Positions 1-10,429 of a DNA stretch of 64,000 nt are shown in pieces. Every line of letters starts with the position of its first letter. Position 1 is the first letter of the stretch. The stretch lies in contig OZ025217.1 in the NCBI GenBank assembly GCA_964019055.1, forward strand, positions 11,260,255 to 11,324,254. The letters are read 5' to 3'. The stretch comes from Anthopleura xanthogrammica (Eukaryota; Cnidaria; Anthozoa; Actiniaria; Actiniidae). Under the pieces are notes generated by a model, which was not told where the DNA came from, made no database searches, and saw nothing but the letters and a program-made list of their open reading frames with translations. Position numbers and translations under genes: made by a program.

Positions 1-540
1 GCTAGTATTATTACACAACCGCAAGTTGAGCTTGTTTGTGTTAATGGTAAGCTTATGTCCTTCGAGAAAACTTTTCGAAGACCAATTACTAACAAATAAA
101 ATTATTATCTTGCATTAATGAATCTGTCTCTTGTTGCATGTGAAGTTCAACTGAATGTAAGCTTATAATACTTTTCGACAATTTTCAGTGTAGTTTACCT
201 TCCAGCTAAAAAATCTTAAGCTTATAACTTAGTTAACATTTGCTGAATAAAATCCTTTGTTCTATACATATATATGTTCATATGTTCTATAATCTATAAA
301 TATTTTTCTTTAGTTTGAATAAGTTTTCTGATGCTTTTGAAGGCTTAAAATAATGGTTTTTCTTTTCAGTTTTCCCTTCTTGTAAAATCAGAAGAAGTGG
401 TCACGCTGTTTTGTAACCGTTGCGCCGCATCACGCAATTTATCTAGCACTATATATACTACTAATTCCTTGGGAGCTCTGGTTTAAGGCAGTGCCCAAAT
501 TTATATATTACATTTTACTAAGTATACTATAGTTTATGGA
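1..540. repeat. Left arm of a long inverted repeat
   Basis: Reverse-complementing about 2,590-3,150 gives a sequence that aligns along most of this stretch, with many substitutions and small indels. Shared blocks include the stretch around 310-365 (matching about 2,730-2,800) and the inner block around 480-510, which contains the near-palindrome GGCAGTGCC. I judge similarity at roughly 80 percent by eye. The arm reaches the window edge, so its outer end is unknown. The pair could be long terminal inverted repeats of an old DNA transposon or two copies of one dispersed repeat in opposite orientation. No transposase was seen between the arms. Confidence 0.7.
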
Positions 541-789
541 AGAGTTAAATACCGAGAGCTGAGGCTTTTAGCCATGTACATCCCGATACGTGGCGCGTTT
601 TCACAGCCGCCAACTTTGTCGAATTTTACCAACTTTTTATTATATTATTCAATTGGGAATGATTGAAAACCAGCAATAAAGATTTCAAAAGGCTGACGAG
701 ACAGAACATTCCTATCTAGGTATGAGTGGAAAATGATACGGCGAATTCGTTGACGGCGATTGGATGAATTAATGGAAGACAATGGGAAG

Positions 790-1020
790 CCATTTCAATG
801 TTACGGCATGTCGTACCGTGTATGTGCTGTAAGTCAGGACCGTTTGTTTCCCACTCATGCGATAACCATTGTTATGGAAAACCATTTCAATGTTACGGCA
901 TGTCGTACCGTGAACATGCTGTAAGTCAGTACCGTTTGTTTCCTACTCATGCGATAAACATTCTTATGGAAAACCATTTCAATGTTACGGCATGTCGTAC
1001 CGTGTATGTGCTGTAAGTCA
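790..1020 (+). repeat. 92-bp tandem repeat, three copies
   Basis: The motif beginning CCATTTCAATGTTACGGCAT starts at 790, 882 and 974, an exact 92-bp period; the third copy is partial. The same family appears at 14,392 (single copy), at 14,884, 14,976 and 15,068 (again 92-bp period), and reverse-complemented near 19,606-19,700. The flank just before the first copy (about 762-785) is shared with the flank of the 14,392 copy and of the inverted copy. It is therefore a dispersed family with variable internal copy number. Confidence 0.85.
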
Positions 1021-1329
1021 GTCACGGGCGCCAGAGTCTCCTCCACGTTTGGACTAAAACTAACGCTTTATTTTGTTTTCAACGGTCGAACAGCTTTAGT
1101 GGCAAAGCTGACCTTTAGTAGTGAATAAACATCTAGCTCCGATTTCAATATCGTGTGTCATTCGGGATTAATCGTACGTCTTGTTCCCCTTCTCTCCTTC
1201 GGGGGCCCGTTAAGTACGTTACCGATTAATTAATTCATGTTTCTTGTTCTCTTGGCATTGTCATGGTAATAAATCCGAGTTGGAATTTATAGGAGTTCGA
1301 GAGGTTGAAAAATATCCACTAAACACAAA

Positions 1330-1895
1330 TAAACACATAAGGAAAAGAGGAAGTCAAAAGGTCACCACTAAGCTTAATTGTGAATTTTGGCATACAGCAT
1401 CCTGGCAGACGGCATCATAACAAACTGTTGGCATAGGAACTAAGTTTGTCTGTTGACACAAGTTCAGTTGGTGCCACTGTTCAGCTTACTGTTGCTACAT
1501 AACATCGTTTGCTTTCAAACGTTTATCGAATTGGCTTTTATTTTAAGGCTTTCTAAGAATTTATAATAAAAATAAAACTATTTTACCTTTTCCCTTCTTT
1601 AAGCTTGCTCTGGACTGCAAATAGATAAGTTTTTTTCGTGTTTTAAATAACCAAACTTAATAAATACCAAAGTAGTAAACTTCAAATAACATTCTTTAAA
1701 ACTCGGGTTTCAAAGAACGTTTATAAGCAGTAATATTTCAAACTTTTCGAACTATAATGCAACTGAAAAGAAGCTTAGAATAAATGTAAGTGATGTTTAG
1801 ACTTTCTGGAGATGAACCAATTTTGAGAATTAGGAGAACTTACCTTTTCTCTGGAGAACAAAGGACAACTGGTATGAGCGAAGAGGCCTTAGAGA
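1330..1895. repeat. Segment duplicated at 15,240-15,805 (copy 1)
   Basis: This stretch is recognisably homologous, in direct orientation, to about 15,240-15,805. Shared landmarks include TTTATCGAATT, a CTTCTTTAAGCTTGCTCT / CTTCTTCAAGCTTGCTCT block, and AACTTACCTTTT near the right end. In both places the 92-bp repeats lie just to the left. Read on the minus strand, the right end has a donor-like AAAAG/GTAAGT in both copies, so it could hold an untranslated exon, but no frame is conserved. The matched pair suggests a segmental duplication about 13.9 kb apart. Confidence 0.65.
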
Positions 1896-1899
1896 GTTC

Positions 1900-2589
1900 C
1901 TTCCAGGTTCTGACTAGGAGCGCAAAGCATGATTTTTTTGTGACCCAAAGAAAATTCAAACCCATGAACCAGGACTGGCTCAATTCACTTGTTTTTTTTT
2001 TATAGCGGCCATCTTGAAAAAAAGCTAAATATGTGCAACTTTCTACCCTATAAAGCTTATCTTGTTGAAAACGGGATACTCTAAATAACAGATTTGAGAC
2101 TTTAACAAATAAGGTTTAAAGGGGCAAATGACGTAATTTACTCACAATTTAGATGCTGAAAAATATATATAATTTTTATCCGCAAATTTTGACTGTGCAG
2201 AAAATATGTTGCTTGGCTACTATTGGGGCCATATAGATAAGTGTAACCAAGTTTCAAGGCATTTCCAATTTTCATCGATTTTCATCCAAGTGCCCCTTTA
2301 ATACATCCTGGAGATTGCTAATTAAGCACCCAAGAGAAGATTTCGAATCCTATCAAGGAGTCGAGAAAAAGTTATTCGGCAACTTCTTCAAGGGAATTTA
2401 AACATTTTTTTCCTTTAATAATAAAAAAATTAACAAAAGCCTGACCGATAAATTCCTAATCTCATGTAGACAACATATAATTAAAAGTAGAAACATTCTC
2501 AAGCTTAAAATCCCCGGCTAAATGACACTCCTTGCATTTTCCTTGCCCGCCATTTTTTTTTTTCCTTCCTGCTCATCAAGAATAATATA
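1900..2589. other. Non-coding stretch, nothing recognised
   Basis: AT-rich sequence between the duplicated segment and the right inverted-repeat arm. I see no domain-bearing frame, RNA gene or repeat boundary here. The 71-codon frame over 1,790-2,005 has no family resemblance and ends in a run of T. Confidence 0.5.
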
Positions 2590-3150
2590 TAGATTTAGGC
2601 ACTGCCTAAAAGCGGAGCTCCCATAAATAGTATATTTAGTGCTAAAAACGTGACAATTGTGTGACGCGGCATAACGCTGGTTATAGCGTTACCACTTCGT
2701 TTGATTTTACCAGAATCCAGGAGTAAAAACTAAAAGAAAAACCATTATTTTAAGCCTTCAAAAGCATTAGAAAACTTTTCAATTCGAAGAAAAATAATCA
2801 TAGATCGTAGAGCATATGAATACATGTATAGAACAAAGGATTTTATTCAGCAAATCTTAGTAATCAAAGTTGTAAGTTTTTTAGGTGGAAAGTGAACTAC
2901 ACTGAAAATTGTCGAAAAATATTACTGATAAGCTTAAGCTTGAACTTCACTTGAACTTCACATGTAAAAAGAGACATATTCATTAATGCAAGATAATAAT
3001 TTTCTTTGTTAGTAAGTTGGTCTTTGAAAAGTTTTTTTTTCAGATTTATTCTTAACTTTATTATCGAGCGAAATATCTTACAAAAACATAAGCTTATCCA
3101 TAAAAAAAAAAACAAGCTCGTCATTTTTGCGATTGTGTAATAGTAATAGC
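2590..3150. repeat. Right arm of a long inverted repeat
   Basis: This is the reverse-complement partner of 1-540. The inner end (about 2,595-2,625) contains GGCACTGCC, mirroring the inner end of the left arm. The outer end around 3,110-3,150 mirrors the first 50 bases of the window. A 104-codon minus-strand frame over 2,897-3,211 is an accident of this AT-rich repeat; I see no protein family in it. Confidence 0.7.
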
Positions 3151-3957
3151 TGGAAAAGCCCGATAAATAGCAAATATTTGGTGTGATATGTATTCCTTTT
3201 TCATATTTCATTCAACATTAAAATAAATTATCTATAAAAATGTCAAAATATTCATATGATTATGAAACTGGAATCTTGTTTTGACTTCGCGTGAGGTTCG
3301 CTGGCCGTCAAATATGTTTTTTCAAAGAACCAAGTCTTTTTTACTAAGTCTTAGCCTTTTTTCTTGAAATGGGATCAAAAACAAAAGATCAAAGCTTCAA
3401 ATATCGCTTTTTTGGTTCACAAGTATTGAAGAAAAAGATGATAAAAGTCTAGAATGCAGTAAAAACGACAAACTATCCAAGTTTTTCTGACAATGTTTGC
3501 CGAACCAACGTCCTTGGCTTGTCTGAGAGTTTCTCCAGCTAGTTTACACATTTCTTGTCGATTTTTTACGAAATATTAGTTAAAATTAATGAATTTACCT
3601 TCTATGAAGTGTTTTCTACGGAACTGAAATATCATTCTTGCAGTATAATCAGGTTTTTCTGGTCTACAGGCCACTTTTTCTCTCACTGAAGTTTCAGTCA
3701 CGAAACTTCATCTAATCGTAAGATTAAGAATCTTCCCTCGCTTTCCCTCGCTAAATCTTCTTTAGCAAGTCGCTAAAGTCGGAAAATTGTTTTTGTTCAC
3801 TTTAAGACAGACATGACTTCGACTAAACGTATTTTTCGCATTGCAAAAATAAGAAAAAATACTTCTTGATCCATCTTTGACTACATTATTGCAATTTTTC
3901 TGTGCATTTGTGAGTAAGCAAAGCGCGCGGGAACCCTGTGCAAAGTGGTACACGGAC
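3151..3957. other. Non-coding stretch, nothing recognised
   Basis: AT-rich intergenic sequence with no supported gene, RNA or repeat structure that I can see. It leads into the ATGT microsatellite. Confidence 0.5.
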
Positions 3958-3961
3958 GGAC

Positions 3962-4120
3962 GTATGTATGTATGTATGTATGTATGTATGTATGTATGTA
4001 TGTATGTATGTATGTATGTATGTATGTATGTATGTATGTATGTATGTATGCATGCATGCATGCATGCATGCATGCATGCATGTATGTATGTATGTATGTA
4101 TGTATGTATGTATGTATGCA
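3962..4120 (+). repeat. (ATGT)n-(ATGC)n-(ATGT)n microsatellite
   Basis: A continuous tetranucleotide tract: ATGT units, then an ATGC block at about 4,047-4,082, then ATGT again. All six frames across it are open and give Met/Tyr/Val/Cys or His/Thr/Tyr/Ile repeats; these are artefacts. Confidence 0.97.
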
Positions 4121-4235
4121 AATCACCTGTTGAATAAACAGCTGAGAGACTTATTGATCAAGCGTCGACTGTCTCTTTGAAAGGGTCTGGATCGGGTCTA
4201 TTAACATCTGACAAATGCCCAAAATTTAACTGACC

Positions 4236-4344
4236 TGTGATATAATTAAGACAGCTTATGTCAGGTCAGCGGTCTTTGTAAGACGTTTGCACATTAAACA
4301 GTTGTTAGAATCACAATGGCGGCTTGATTACTCTAGATCTCACA
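4236..4344 (+). repeat. 5' LTR of the retrotransposon (109 bp)
   Basis: Starts TGTGATATAATTAAGACAGC and ends at 4,344 just before the primer-binding site. It matches 8,587-8,695 at every base I compared. At 109 bp it is unusually short for an autonomous Ty3/Gypsy element. Confidence 0.95.
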
Positions 4345-4358
4345 TGGTGTCAGAACCC
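4345..4358 (+). other. Primer-binding site, tRNA-Leu type
   Basis: TGGTGTCAGAACCC abuts the 5' LTR. Its first 11 bases complement TTCTGACACCA, the 3' end typical of animal tRNA-Leu(CAG). This is where minus-strand cDNA synthesis would be primed. Confidence 0.8.
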
Positions 4359-4465
4359 AAGACAAATCCACGCTAAAACCTAACCATCCGGAAACAATCC
4401 AAACAAATTCTGAAAATGACAAACGTTAACTTTGAGTACCCCCAAATAGACTGGAACAGCGATGA

Positions 4466-7400
4466 TTATATCAAGAATTTAGCCGATTTAAAAGTCATGT
4501 AGAATTCGTGTTTGCTGGACCACTCGCTAGTTCGAGTGACAAAGAAAAAGCTGGTTGGCTGGGCACCTGGATCGGCCCTCAAGGAAGAGAAATCTACAAA
4601 ACCTTCAACTGGCAGGAAGGAGAGAAGGAAAACCCGAGCAAAGTACTTGAGAAGTTTGGAAACTACACTCGACCGCGAAAGAACAAGCGAATAGCACGGC
4701 ACAAGCTAAGAATGAGGAAACAAACAGCGGAAGAGTCCTTTGATAATTTTGTCAAAGACCTGAGACTTATATTGATGGACTGTGAGTACTTTGATGCGGA
4801 CGACATAATGGTAGACACCATCATCGAAGGTGTATACGAAAGGAAGTTACAAGAAAAGCTGTTAGACAAAGGAGAAGAGCTAACGCTTGGGAAAGCGATA
4901 GCTATTGGACAACAGTTCGGACTGTCCCAACAACAAATGAAGCTTGTACGTGATGAAGATCCGCAAGTCTCGGTGCTGAGATGGAAAAAAACAGCGCAAA
5001 AGAAACCACAGAGAACCGAAAAGAAAGAAAATCCGACCAATGAAGACACCAATCAGTGCAACAGGTGTGGTAAGAATTCACAGCATAGCTGGAATCGAGG
5101 CAAATGTCCTGCCATAGGATCATCGTGCTCGTACTGCAAGAAGCCAAACCACTGGCTTGCCGTCTGTCAGCGTCGACTGAAGGTACAATCCATAACAACC
5201 AGCTCCGACAGTGCACCAGAAGATGGGGCTGACATGTACTCGATAAAGATCACCTGTGATCCAGAGGAACCTTCTGAAATCCTAGATATCAAGGCAGTAA
5301 AACTACTTAAGAGCCAGCCTAATGACAAGTGGACAGCCACGACTCAAGTGCTGAAGGCCAACCTAATATTTAGGATTGACACTGGGGCCCATTGCAATAC
5401 CCTTACACTAGCAGACTACCAGAAAGTCAAGCACCAAGGTGAGCTCACCCAGTCTACAAAGGTACTTCGAACCTATTCAAACCATCAGATCAAACCCGTT
5501 GCTATGGTGACACTGCCAATAAAGTACAAGGATTGTACAATTGAAACAGCCTTCCAAATAGTAGACCTAGTACAAGAAAACATACTATCAGGAGACACTG
5601 CAGAGCAACTGAAACTAATAACCAGGATATCATCAAGCAGTGTAGAGGACCCAAGCCATCTGAAGACCAGCAATGACACTGCACCTGGATTAGAGGATTA
5701 CCCGGAAATTGCACAAACAACTGGAACCCTACCAGGAACTTATACCATCAAAATAGACCCCAACGCCAAAGGAGTTGTACACGCAGCCAGACGTCTACCA
5801 GCATCGCTAAAAGAAAGAACCATTGACAAGCTACGACAAATGGAAAGTGATGAAATAATTACAAAGGATGAGCAACCAACAGAGTGGGTCAGTTCTATGG
5901 TAGTATCTCTTCGGAATGACAAGATCCGTATCTGCATTGATCCCCGGGACTTGAACGAAGCAATAAAACGGGAACACTATCCCATGAGGACAATAGAGGA
6001 AGTAGTAGCAGAAATTCCAGACGCCAAAGTGTTCTCCATTCTGGATGCAAAAAGTGGGTTCCACCAAATCAGATTAGATGAAGAATCATCACTTCTCACC
6101 ACGTTCAACACCCCAATAGGACGGTATAGATGGCTTAGACTCCCATTTGGCTTGAAGTGCGCGCCTGAGATATTCCAGCGCATTATGGATCAAATGATAG
6201 AAGGAATACAAGGGGCATATGCAATTGTTGATGACATCCTAGTAGCCGGAAGTGACGTAGAACAACATGATGAAACACTGAAGCAGGTAATACAGAGAGC
6301 CACCAGCTACAATCTGAAGCTAAACATGGACAAGTGCAAGATCAGACAGCCCCAAGTTCCATACGTTGGACATATTCTAACTCCAGAAGGACTCTGTCCA
6401 GATCCAGCGAAAGTAGAAGCAATCAAAGACATGCCTAGACCCCAAAACAAAGAAGATGTCAAGCGGTTCCTGGGGCTAGTGACATATCTGGGGAAGTTCA
6501 TCAAAGACCTAAGTGAAATCAGCACTCCCCTACGAAGAGTACTCAAGAATGGAGTGATTTTCCAGTGGCAAGCCGCACAGGAAACAGCCTTTGCAGCTCT
6601 GAAACATCAATGTGCAGAGCCCCCTGTATTGAAATACTACGATGCTAGCAAGCCAGTAGAAATACACTGCGATGCCAGTCAAAGCGGTTTGGGAGCGGTG
6701 CTGATACAAGATGGGCAACCGGTAGCATACACTTCACGAGCAATGACAGACACAGAAAAGCGTTATGCTCAGATAGAAAAAGAAATGCTCTCGATAGTAC
6801 ATGCTTGCAAGAAGTTCCACTGTTACATCTTTGGCAAGGAGACCACAGTCTACAATGACCACAGACCGCTGGAGCAGATATTCAAGAAACCACTCTTAGC
6901 AGCCCCAATGCGTCTACAAAGAATGCTGCTAAATCTCCAGTGGTATGATCTGATTGTGCACTACAGACCTGGGAAAGAAATGACTGCACCGGATGCCCTC
7001 TCGAGAGCCTATTTGGCAGAGCAGCAACCTGAGGATATTGAGCTAGAACAAGTGAGTGCCATTGACTTTGTGTCCATAACCAAGGACAAATATGAGGAAC
7101 TGCAGGATTGCAGTGAAAGAGAACTCAGTGAGCTACAAGATATTATTCACAAGGGATGGCCGGACACAAAAGGAAACCTACCCCTAGCGGTCTGTCCCTT
7201 CTGGGACTCGAGAAGTGAACTAGCTGTTCTCGACGGTGTAGTCTACAAAGGAATGAGGTTAGTTATTCCTCCCAGCATGCAGCAATCAATGCTCAAGCTA
7301 ATCCACAAGTCACATCTAGGAATCGTGAAGTGCAAACAGCGTGCTCGGGAAGTCCTGTACTGGCCGGGAATGAATGCAGATATAGAGCAAACAGTCAAGA

Positions 7401-8491
7401 ACTGTGGAAAGTGTGCTGACTTTCAGAAGAGCCTACCACCAGAGCCGCTAGCAAGTAAAGCTCCGCCAGACCTACCCTTCTCAGAAGTTGGGACGGATCT
7501 GTTCGAGTATGATCACAGAACATACTTGTTATCAGTGGATTACTACTCAAAATACATAGAAGTAGACTTGCTAAAGAACATGAAAAGCAGTTCAGTGATT
7601 GAAGCACTCAAATCCCAGTTCAGCAGACATGGAATTCCCACCATTCTAAGAAGCGACTGTGGAAGCCAATACATGTCAGCAGAGTTCTCCAGGTTTTGCA
7701 AGGAGTATGGAATAGTTCACAAGCCTTCAAGTCCCCACTTCCAAAGTTCCAACGGCGAAGCGGAAAGAGCTGTACAGACAGTAAAGCAACTATGGAAGAA
7801 AGCAACTGACAAGCACTTGGCTTTACTGGATTACCGGACAACCCCCCTGGACGGACTCAACTTATCACCCGCTCAGCTACTGATGGGAAGGCGACCACGA
7901 AATGTTCTTCCAACAACATCAGCCATACTCAGACCAACCCCATACAGCTCACAAGAAGTGAGACGCTATCTCACCATGGAAAAGGCCAAGCAGAAGTACT
8001 ATCATGACAAATCATCAGCCAGAGAACTGACACCACTGCAGGCAGGAGAACAAGTCAGAATAGCTCCATACCCAGGGACCAAGAAGTGGACTCCAGCAGT
8101 AGTTGTCAAACATCATAACATGCCCAGGTCATATGTTGTAGAAGCAGGAGGACGAAAGTATCGTCGCAATCGGCGACACCTAAGGAAAGCAACTGACAGT
8201 GCCAACAAGGACGCTCGATGGTCTTTCAGGAAAGCTGATGAAGGAGAACAGGATGAAGAGGAGAGTACATCTGAAGAGCATGAGGAGGAACCAAAGTCAT
8301 CTACTAGAGGGCAAGCACAGATACCACTGTCACCATCCCCAAGTAGCGAACCATACCTCCGAAACAGTGAACAGCGCAGCTCAAGCAGCGTACAACGTGA
8401 TCCCCCCTCAGAGAAGAGTGGCACAGAAATGGGCCCATATGTCACCCGAAGTGGAAGAGCTGTTAGAGCTCCAAACAGACTAGACTTATAA
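4466..8491 (+). CDS. Retrotransposon Gag-Pol polyprotein, frame broken near the N-terminus
   Basis: A frame open from 4,466 to TAA at 8,489-8,491; residue numbers below count from 4,508. Two CCHC zinc knuckles lie at about 184-220, the second a classic CX2CX4HX4C. The protease DTG is near 291. The reverse-transcriptase box reads IVDD near 574-576, with Ile where Tyr is most common. RNase H begins near 722. The integrase HHCC zinc finger starts near 933, and the catalytic triad is Asp997, Asp1050, Glu1086, with D-35-E spacing. The C-terminus is acidic. The natural start appears to be ATG at 4,416, whose frame reads gag-like for 17 codons but hits TAG at 4,500; the long frame is closed upstream by TGA at 4,463. 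A one-base loss around 4,464-4,468 explains both. The rest looks intact, so this copy is disabled only at its start, unless it is an assembly error. Confidence 0.9.
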   Translation, partial: LYQEFSRFKSHVEFVFAGPLASSSDKEKAGWLGTWIGPQGREIYKTFNWQEGEKENPSKVLEKFGNYTRPRKNKRIARHKLRMRKQTAEESFDNFVKDLRLILMDCEYFDADDIMVDTIIEGVYERKLQEKLLDKGEELTLGKAIAIGQQFGLSQQQMKLVRDEDPQVSVLRWKKTAQKKPQRTEKKENPTNEDTNQCNRCGKNSQHSWNRGKCPAIGSSCSYCKKPNHWLAVCQRRLKVQSITTSSDSAPEDGADMYSIKITCDPEEPSEILDIKAVKLLKSQPNDKWTATTQVLKANLIFRIDTGAHCNTLTLADYQKVKHQGELTQSTKVLRTYSNHQIKPVAMVTLPIKYKDCTIETAFQIVDLVQENILSGDTAEQLKLITRISSSSVEDPSHLKTSNDTAPGLEDYPEIAQTTGTLPGTYTIKIDPNAKGVVHAARRLPASLKERTIDKLRQMESDEIITKDEQPTEWVSSMVVSLRNDKIRICIDPRDLNEAIKREHYPMRTIEEVVAEIPDAKVFSILDAKSGFHQIRLDEESSLLTTFNTPIGRYRWLRLPFGLKCAPEIFQRIMDQMIEGIQGAYAIVDDILVAGSDVEQHDETLKQVIQRATSYNLKLNMDKCKIRQPQVPYVGHILTPEGLCPDPAKVEAIKDMPRPQNKEDVKRFLGLVTYLGKFIKDLSEISTPLRRVLKNGVIFQWQAAQETAFAALKHQCAEPPVLKYYDASKPVEIHCDASQSGLGAVLIQDGQPVAYTSRAMTDTEKRYAQIEKEMLSIVHACKKFHCYIFGKETTVYNDHRPLEQIFKKPLLAAPMRLQRMLLNLQWYDLIVHYRPGKEMTAPDALSRAYLAEQQPEDIELEQVSAIDFVSITKDKYEELQDCSERELSELQDIIHKGWPDTKGNLPLAVCPFWDSRSELAVLDGVVYKGMRLVIPPSMQQSMLKLIHKSHLGIVKCKQRAREVLYWPGMNADIEQTVKNCGKCADFQKSLPPEPLASKAPPDLPFSEVGTDLFEYDHRTYLLSVDYYSKYIEVDLLKNMKSSSVIEALKSQFSRHGIPTILRSDCGSQYMSAEFSRFCKEYGIVHKPSSPHFQSSNGEAERAVQTVKQLWKKATDKHLALLDYRTTPLDGLNLSPAQLLMGRRPRNVLPTTSAILRPTPYSSQEVRRYLTMEKAKQKYYHDKSSARELTPLQAGEQVRIAPYPGTKKWTPAVVVKHHNMPRSYVVEAGGRKYRRNRRHLRKATDSANKDARWSFRKADEGEQDEEESTSEEHEEEPKSSTRGQAQIPLSPSPSSEPYLRNSEQRSSSSVQRDPPSEKSGTEMGPYVTRSGRAVRAPNRLDL

Positions 8492-8575
8492 GCAGATATA
8501 TTTGTTGTTATTTGTTGTTATTCCCCTTTAGAACATTTTATACTGACATTTTATAGCTCCACTTAAACTTCATAT

Positions 8576-8586
8576 GGAAAGGGAGA
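8576..8586 (+). other. Polypurine tract
   Basis: GGAAAGGGAGA lies directly before the 3' LTR, the expected position of the plus-strand primer of an LTR retrotransposon. Confidence 0.8.
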
Positions 8587-8695
8587 TGTGATATAATTAA
8601 GACAGCTTATGTCAGGTCAGCGGTCTTTGTAAGACGTTTGCACATTAAACAGTTGTTAGAATCACAATGGCGGCTTGATTACTCTAGATCTCACA
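8587..8695 (+). repeat. 3' LTR of the retrotransposon (109 bp)
   Basis: Identical copy of 4,236-4,344, preceded by a purine run and followed by the GACC target-site duplicate. Confidence 0.95.
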
Positions 8696-8699
8696 GACC

Positions 8700-9040
8700 A
8701 CTGTTTTTTTTTTAGATAATTTAAAACTATTTTGACTGACAACTGAACTGTTCGCTTTGAATTCTTTTGGATTGATTTTCAGGCTTGATACCATTTGACC
8801 AAGGAAGACAGATTTGGTGGAGAAAAGAGGAGCTGTGGAAAGTTCACAGAATTTGGAGGAACAAGGGTTAACTTTTCATCAAATGGAATATATGTTTATT
8901 AATATTTACTTTCGAAGAAAGTAATGATACTCAAGGGGTCACATATGTTCTGACCTTGGCTTATCAGCAAACATATTCTTATTGAACTTTATATTTCCGA
9001 GTTGCAGTAATTGTTTCCATAAAACAACAATTACAACAAC
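8700..9040. other. Non-coding stretch flanking the retrotransposon
   Basis: No supported gene. A short plus-strand stretch, 8,783-8,868, is bracketed by an acceptor-like GATTTTCAG and a donor-like AGG/GTTAAC and is open in one frame, but it is too short and isolated to call. Confidence 0.4.
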
Positions 9041-9045
9041 AAAAA

Positions 9046-9318
9046 GAAAGACAGACAGACAGACAGACAGACGGACGGACGGACGGACGGACGGACGGAC
9101 GGACGGACGGACGGACGGACGGACGGACGGACGGACGGACGGACGGACGGACGGACGGACGGACGGACGGACGGACGGACGGACGGACGGACGGACGGAC
9201 GGACGGACGGGCGGGCGGGCGGACGGACGGACGGACGGACAGACAGACAGACAGAAAGAAAGAAAGACAAACAGACAGACAGAAAGAAAGAAAGACAAAC
9301 AGAAAGAAAGAAAGAGAA
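9046..9318 (+). repeat. (GACA)n-(GGAC)n-(GAAA)n microsatellite
   Basis: GACA units, then a long GGAC block (about 9,070-9,238, with a GGGC variant near 9,210-9,220), then GACA/GAAA units. Arg/Thr/Asp/Gly and Ser/Val/Arg/Pro frames over it are artefacts. Confidence 0.97.
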
Positions 9319-9473
9319 AGAGAAAAATAATTCCTACTTGCTACACATCATCCCTATATTTTTTAATGTGTGCATTTGAAAACCTATATTGATATTTGTG
9401 CATAATAAATTAATAAATTATTATGAATAAACATTTTTATTTTCAATCCAATGAATTTCACGGTCACTAAATA

Positions 9474-9628
9474 ACCCAATTTTAGATATTCAGGTTGAGT
9501 GATTACGCAATTCAAGGCGAGGCTCCGGGGAAATAAACGAATATATTAGGATTACATCATTGTTTCCTCGGAGCCTTTTCTTGAATTGCTTTGTGCGTGA
9601 TCACTCAACCAGAATATCGAAAGTTGCC
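9474..9628. mobile_element. Small MITE-like inverted-repeat element
   Basis: About 60-bp imperfect inverted arms (about 9,479-9,538 and 9,560-9,628) share GATATTC-GGTTGAGTGAT, AATTCAAG and GGCTCCG-GGAAA blocks around a short loop. The element is about 155 bp and has no coding capacity, like a MITE or foldback element. I could not fix a target-site duplication. Confidence 0.7.
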
Positions 9629-9644
9629 TATTGCTATAAATACA

Positions 9645-9762
9645 TTATAAAACTCATGAATAATTAATGAGGAAAACACAATAGAAATCACTGTCCGTGG
9701 AGGAGATTGTATATCTGATACAACACGGCCACTCATATTGTATATATTACTTAACATGGATT
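9645..9762. repeat. Dispersed repeat copy with TATATCTGATACAACACGG motif
   Basis: Most of this stretch recurs near 10,938-11,025 (the block beginning TTATAAAACTCATGAAT), and its right half recurs at 11,189-11,232. It is a fragment of a dispersed element whose full hairpin form is at 11,129-11,232. Confidence 0.7.
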
Positions 9763-10425
9763 CAGTATTAAACTGAAAACACAATATTTTCTAAAATGGC
9801 TCATACTAAGTCAGTATTTCATACTGATCACGCTGATCACACAATATTGATAACCAAATACACAGATATGTAAGTCATTCTTCTACATGAATTTTAAAAA
9901 AAACAATCATTAAAAAAACCCTTTTTACTGAGAAACAAATTTTCTTGGAAAAACCTAACCAACAAGCCACTTTATTGAACTTTAAAAAATTTAAGGTAAT
10001 CAGATAAAATGTCAAATGGTTATTGAGAATGGTGATGAAAGTAGTTGTTGTTGTTGTAAAAGGATGCTATCTAAAGAAGGGAAGTGATGATGCTAATGAT
10101 GAATTGTAGATGTTGGGCTGCCTGTTGTACACAGGGAGTCCACATTGTCATGTTTGCTATCAGTCCATCAACACAACTGTTATATATGTCTACACCTAGA
10201 GACCAGAAGTTAGGAAAAAAAATTCTTCTTCTCCGGATTGTACAACTAACTGGCTAGTTTTGTTTGCTGGGTATATTTTAAAGTGTTTGAAGCAGGCAAA
10301 GCTGTCATCTATTTTTGTCTGGTTTATGGTTGACGTTCTATTTGTCCTGATCTGTAGGAGACAGAGAAAATTCTGAGTAAAAACTGCTGATTTATAAATA
10401 TTAACTTTTTGTTATAGAACCATAA
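9763..10425. other. Non-coding stretch, nothing recognised
   Basis: AT-rich sequence without supported genes. It could lie in the distal part of gene B if that gene continues leftwards, but I see no exon with both splice sites. Confidence 0.4.
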
Positions 10426-10429
10426 AGAG

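Larger units (their letters stand above)
4236..8695 (+). mobile_element. Ty3/Gypsy LTR retrotransposon, mag-like, nearly intact
   Basis: A 4,460-bp element bounded by two 109-bp LTRs that I read as identical. Both start TGTGATA and end TCTCACA. The flanks give a 4-bp target-site duplication, GACC (4,232-4,235 and 8,696-8,699). A primer-binding site follows the 5' LTR directly and a polypurine tract precedes the 3' LTR. Inside is one long gag-pol frame in the order CCHC knuckles, protease, reverse transcriptase, RNase H, integrase, which is Ty3/Gypsy order; there is no envelope gene. Very short LTRs and a fused gag-pol recall the mag lineage, but that placement is inference. Identical LTRs imply recent insertion. 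Confidence 0.95.

Noticed and set aside
3762..4180. Several overlapping ORFs rich in Met/Tyr/Val/Cys or His/Thr/Tyr/Ile
   Set aside because: All are translations of the ATGT/ATGC microsatellite in different frames.
8783..8868. Short plus-strand exon-like stretch after GATTTTCAG
   Set aside because: 28 codons with no homologue, partner exon or conserved copy; too little to call.
8939..9392. Long Arg/Thr/Asp/Gly and Ser/Val/Arg/Pro ORFs
   Set aside because: Translations of the GGAC/GACA microsatellite.
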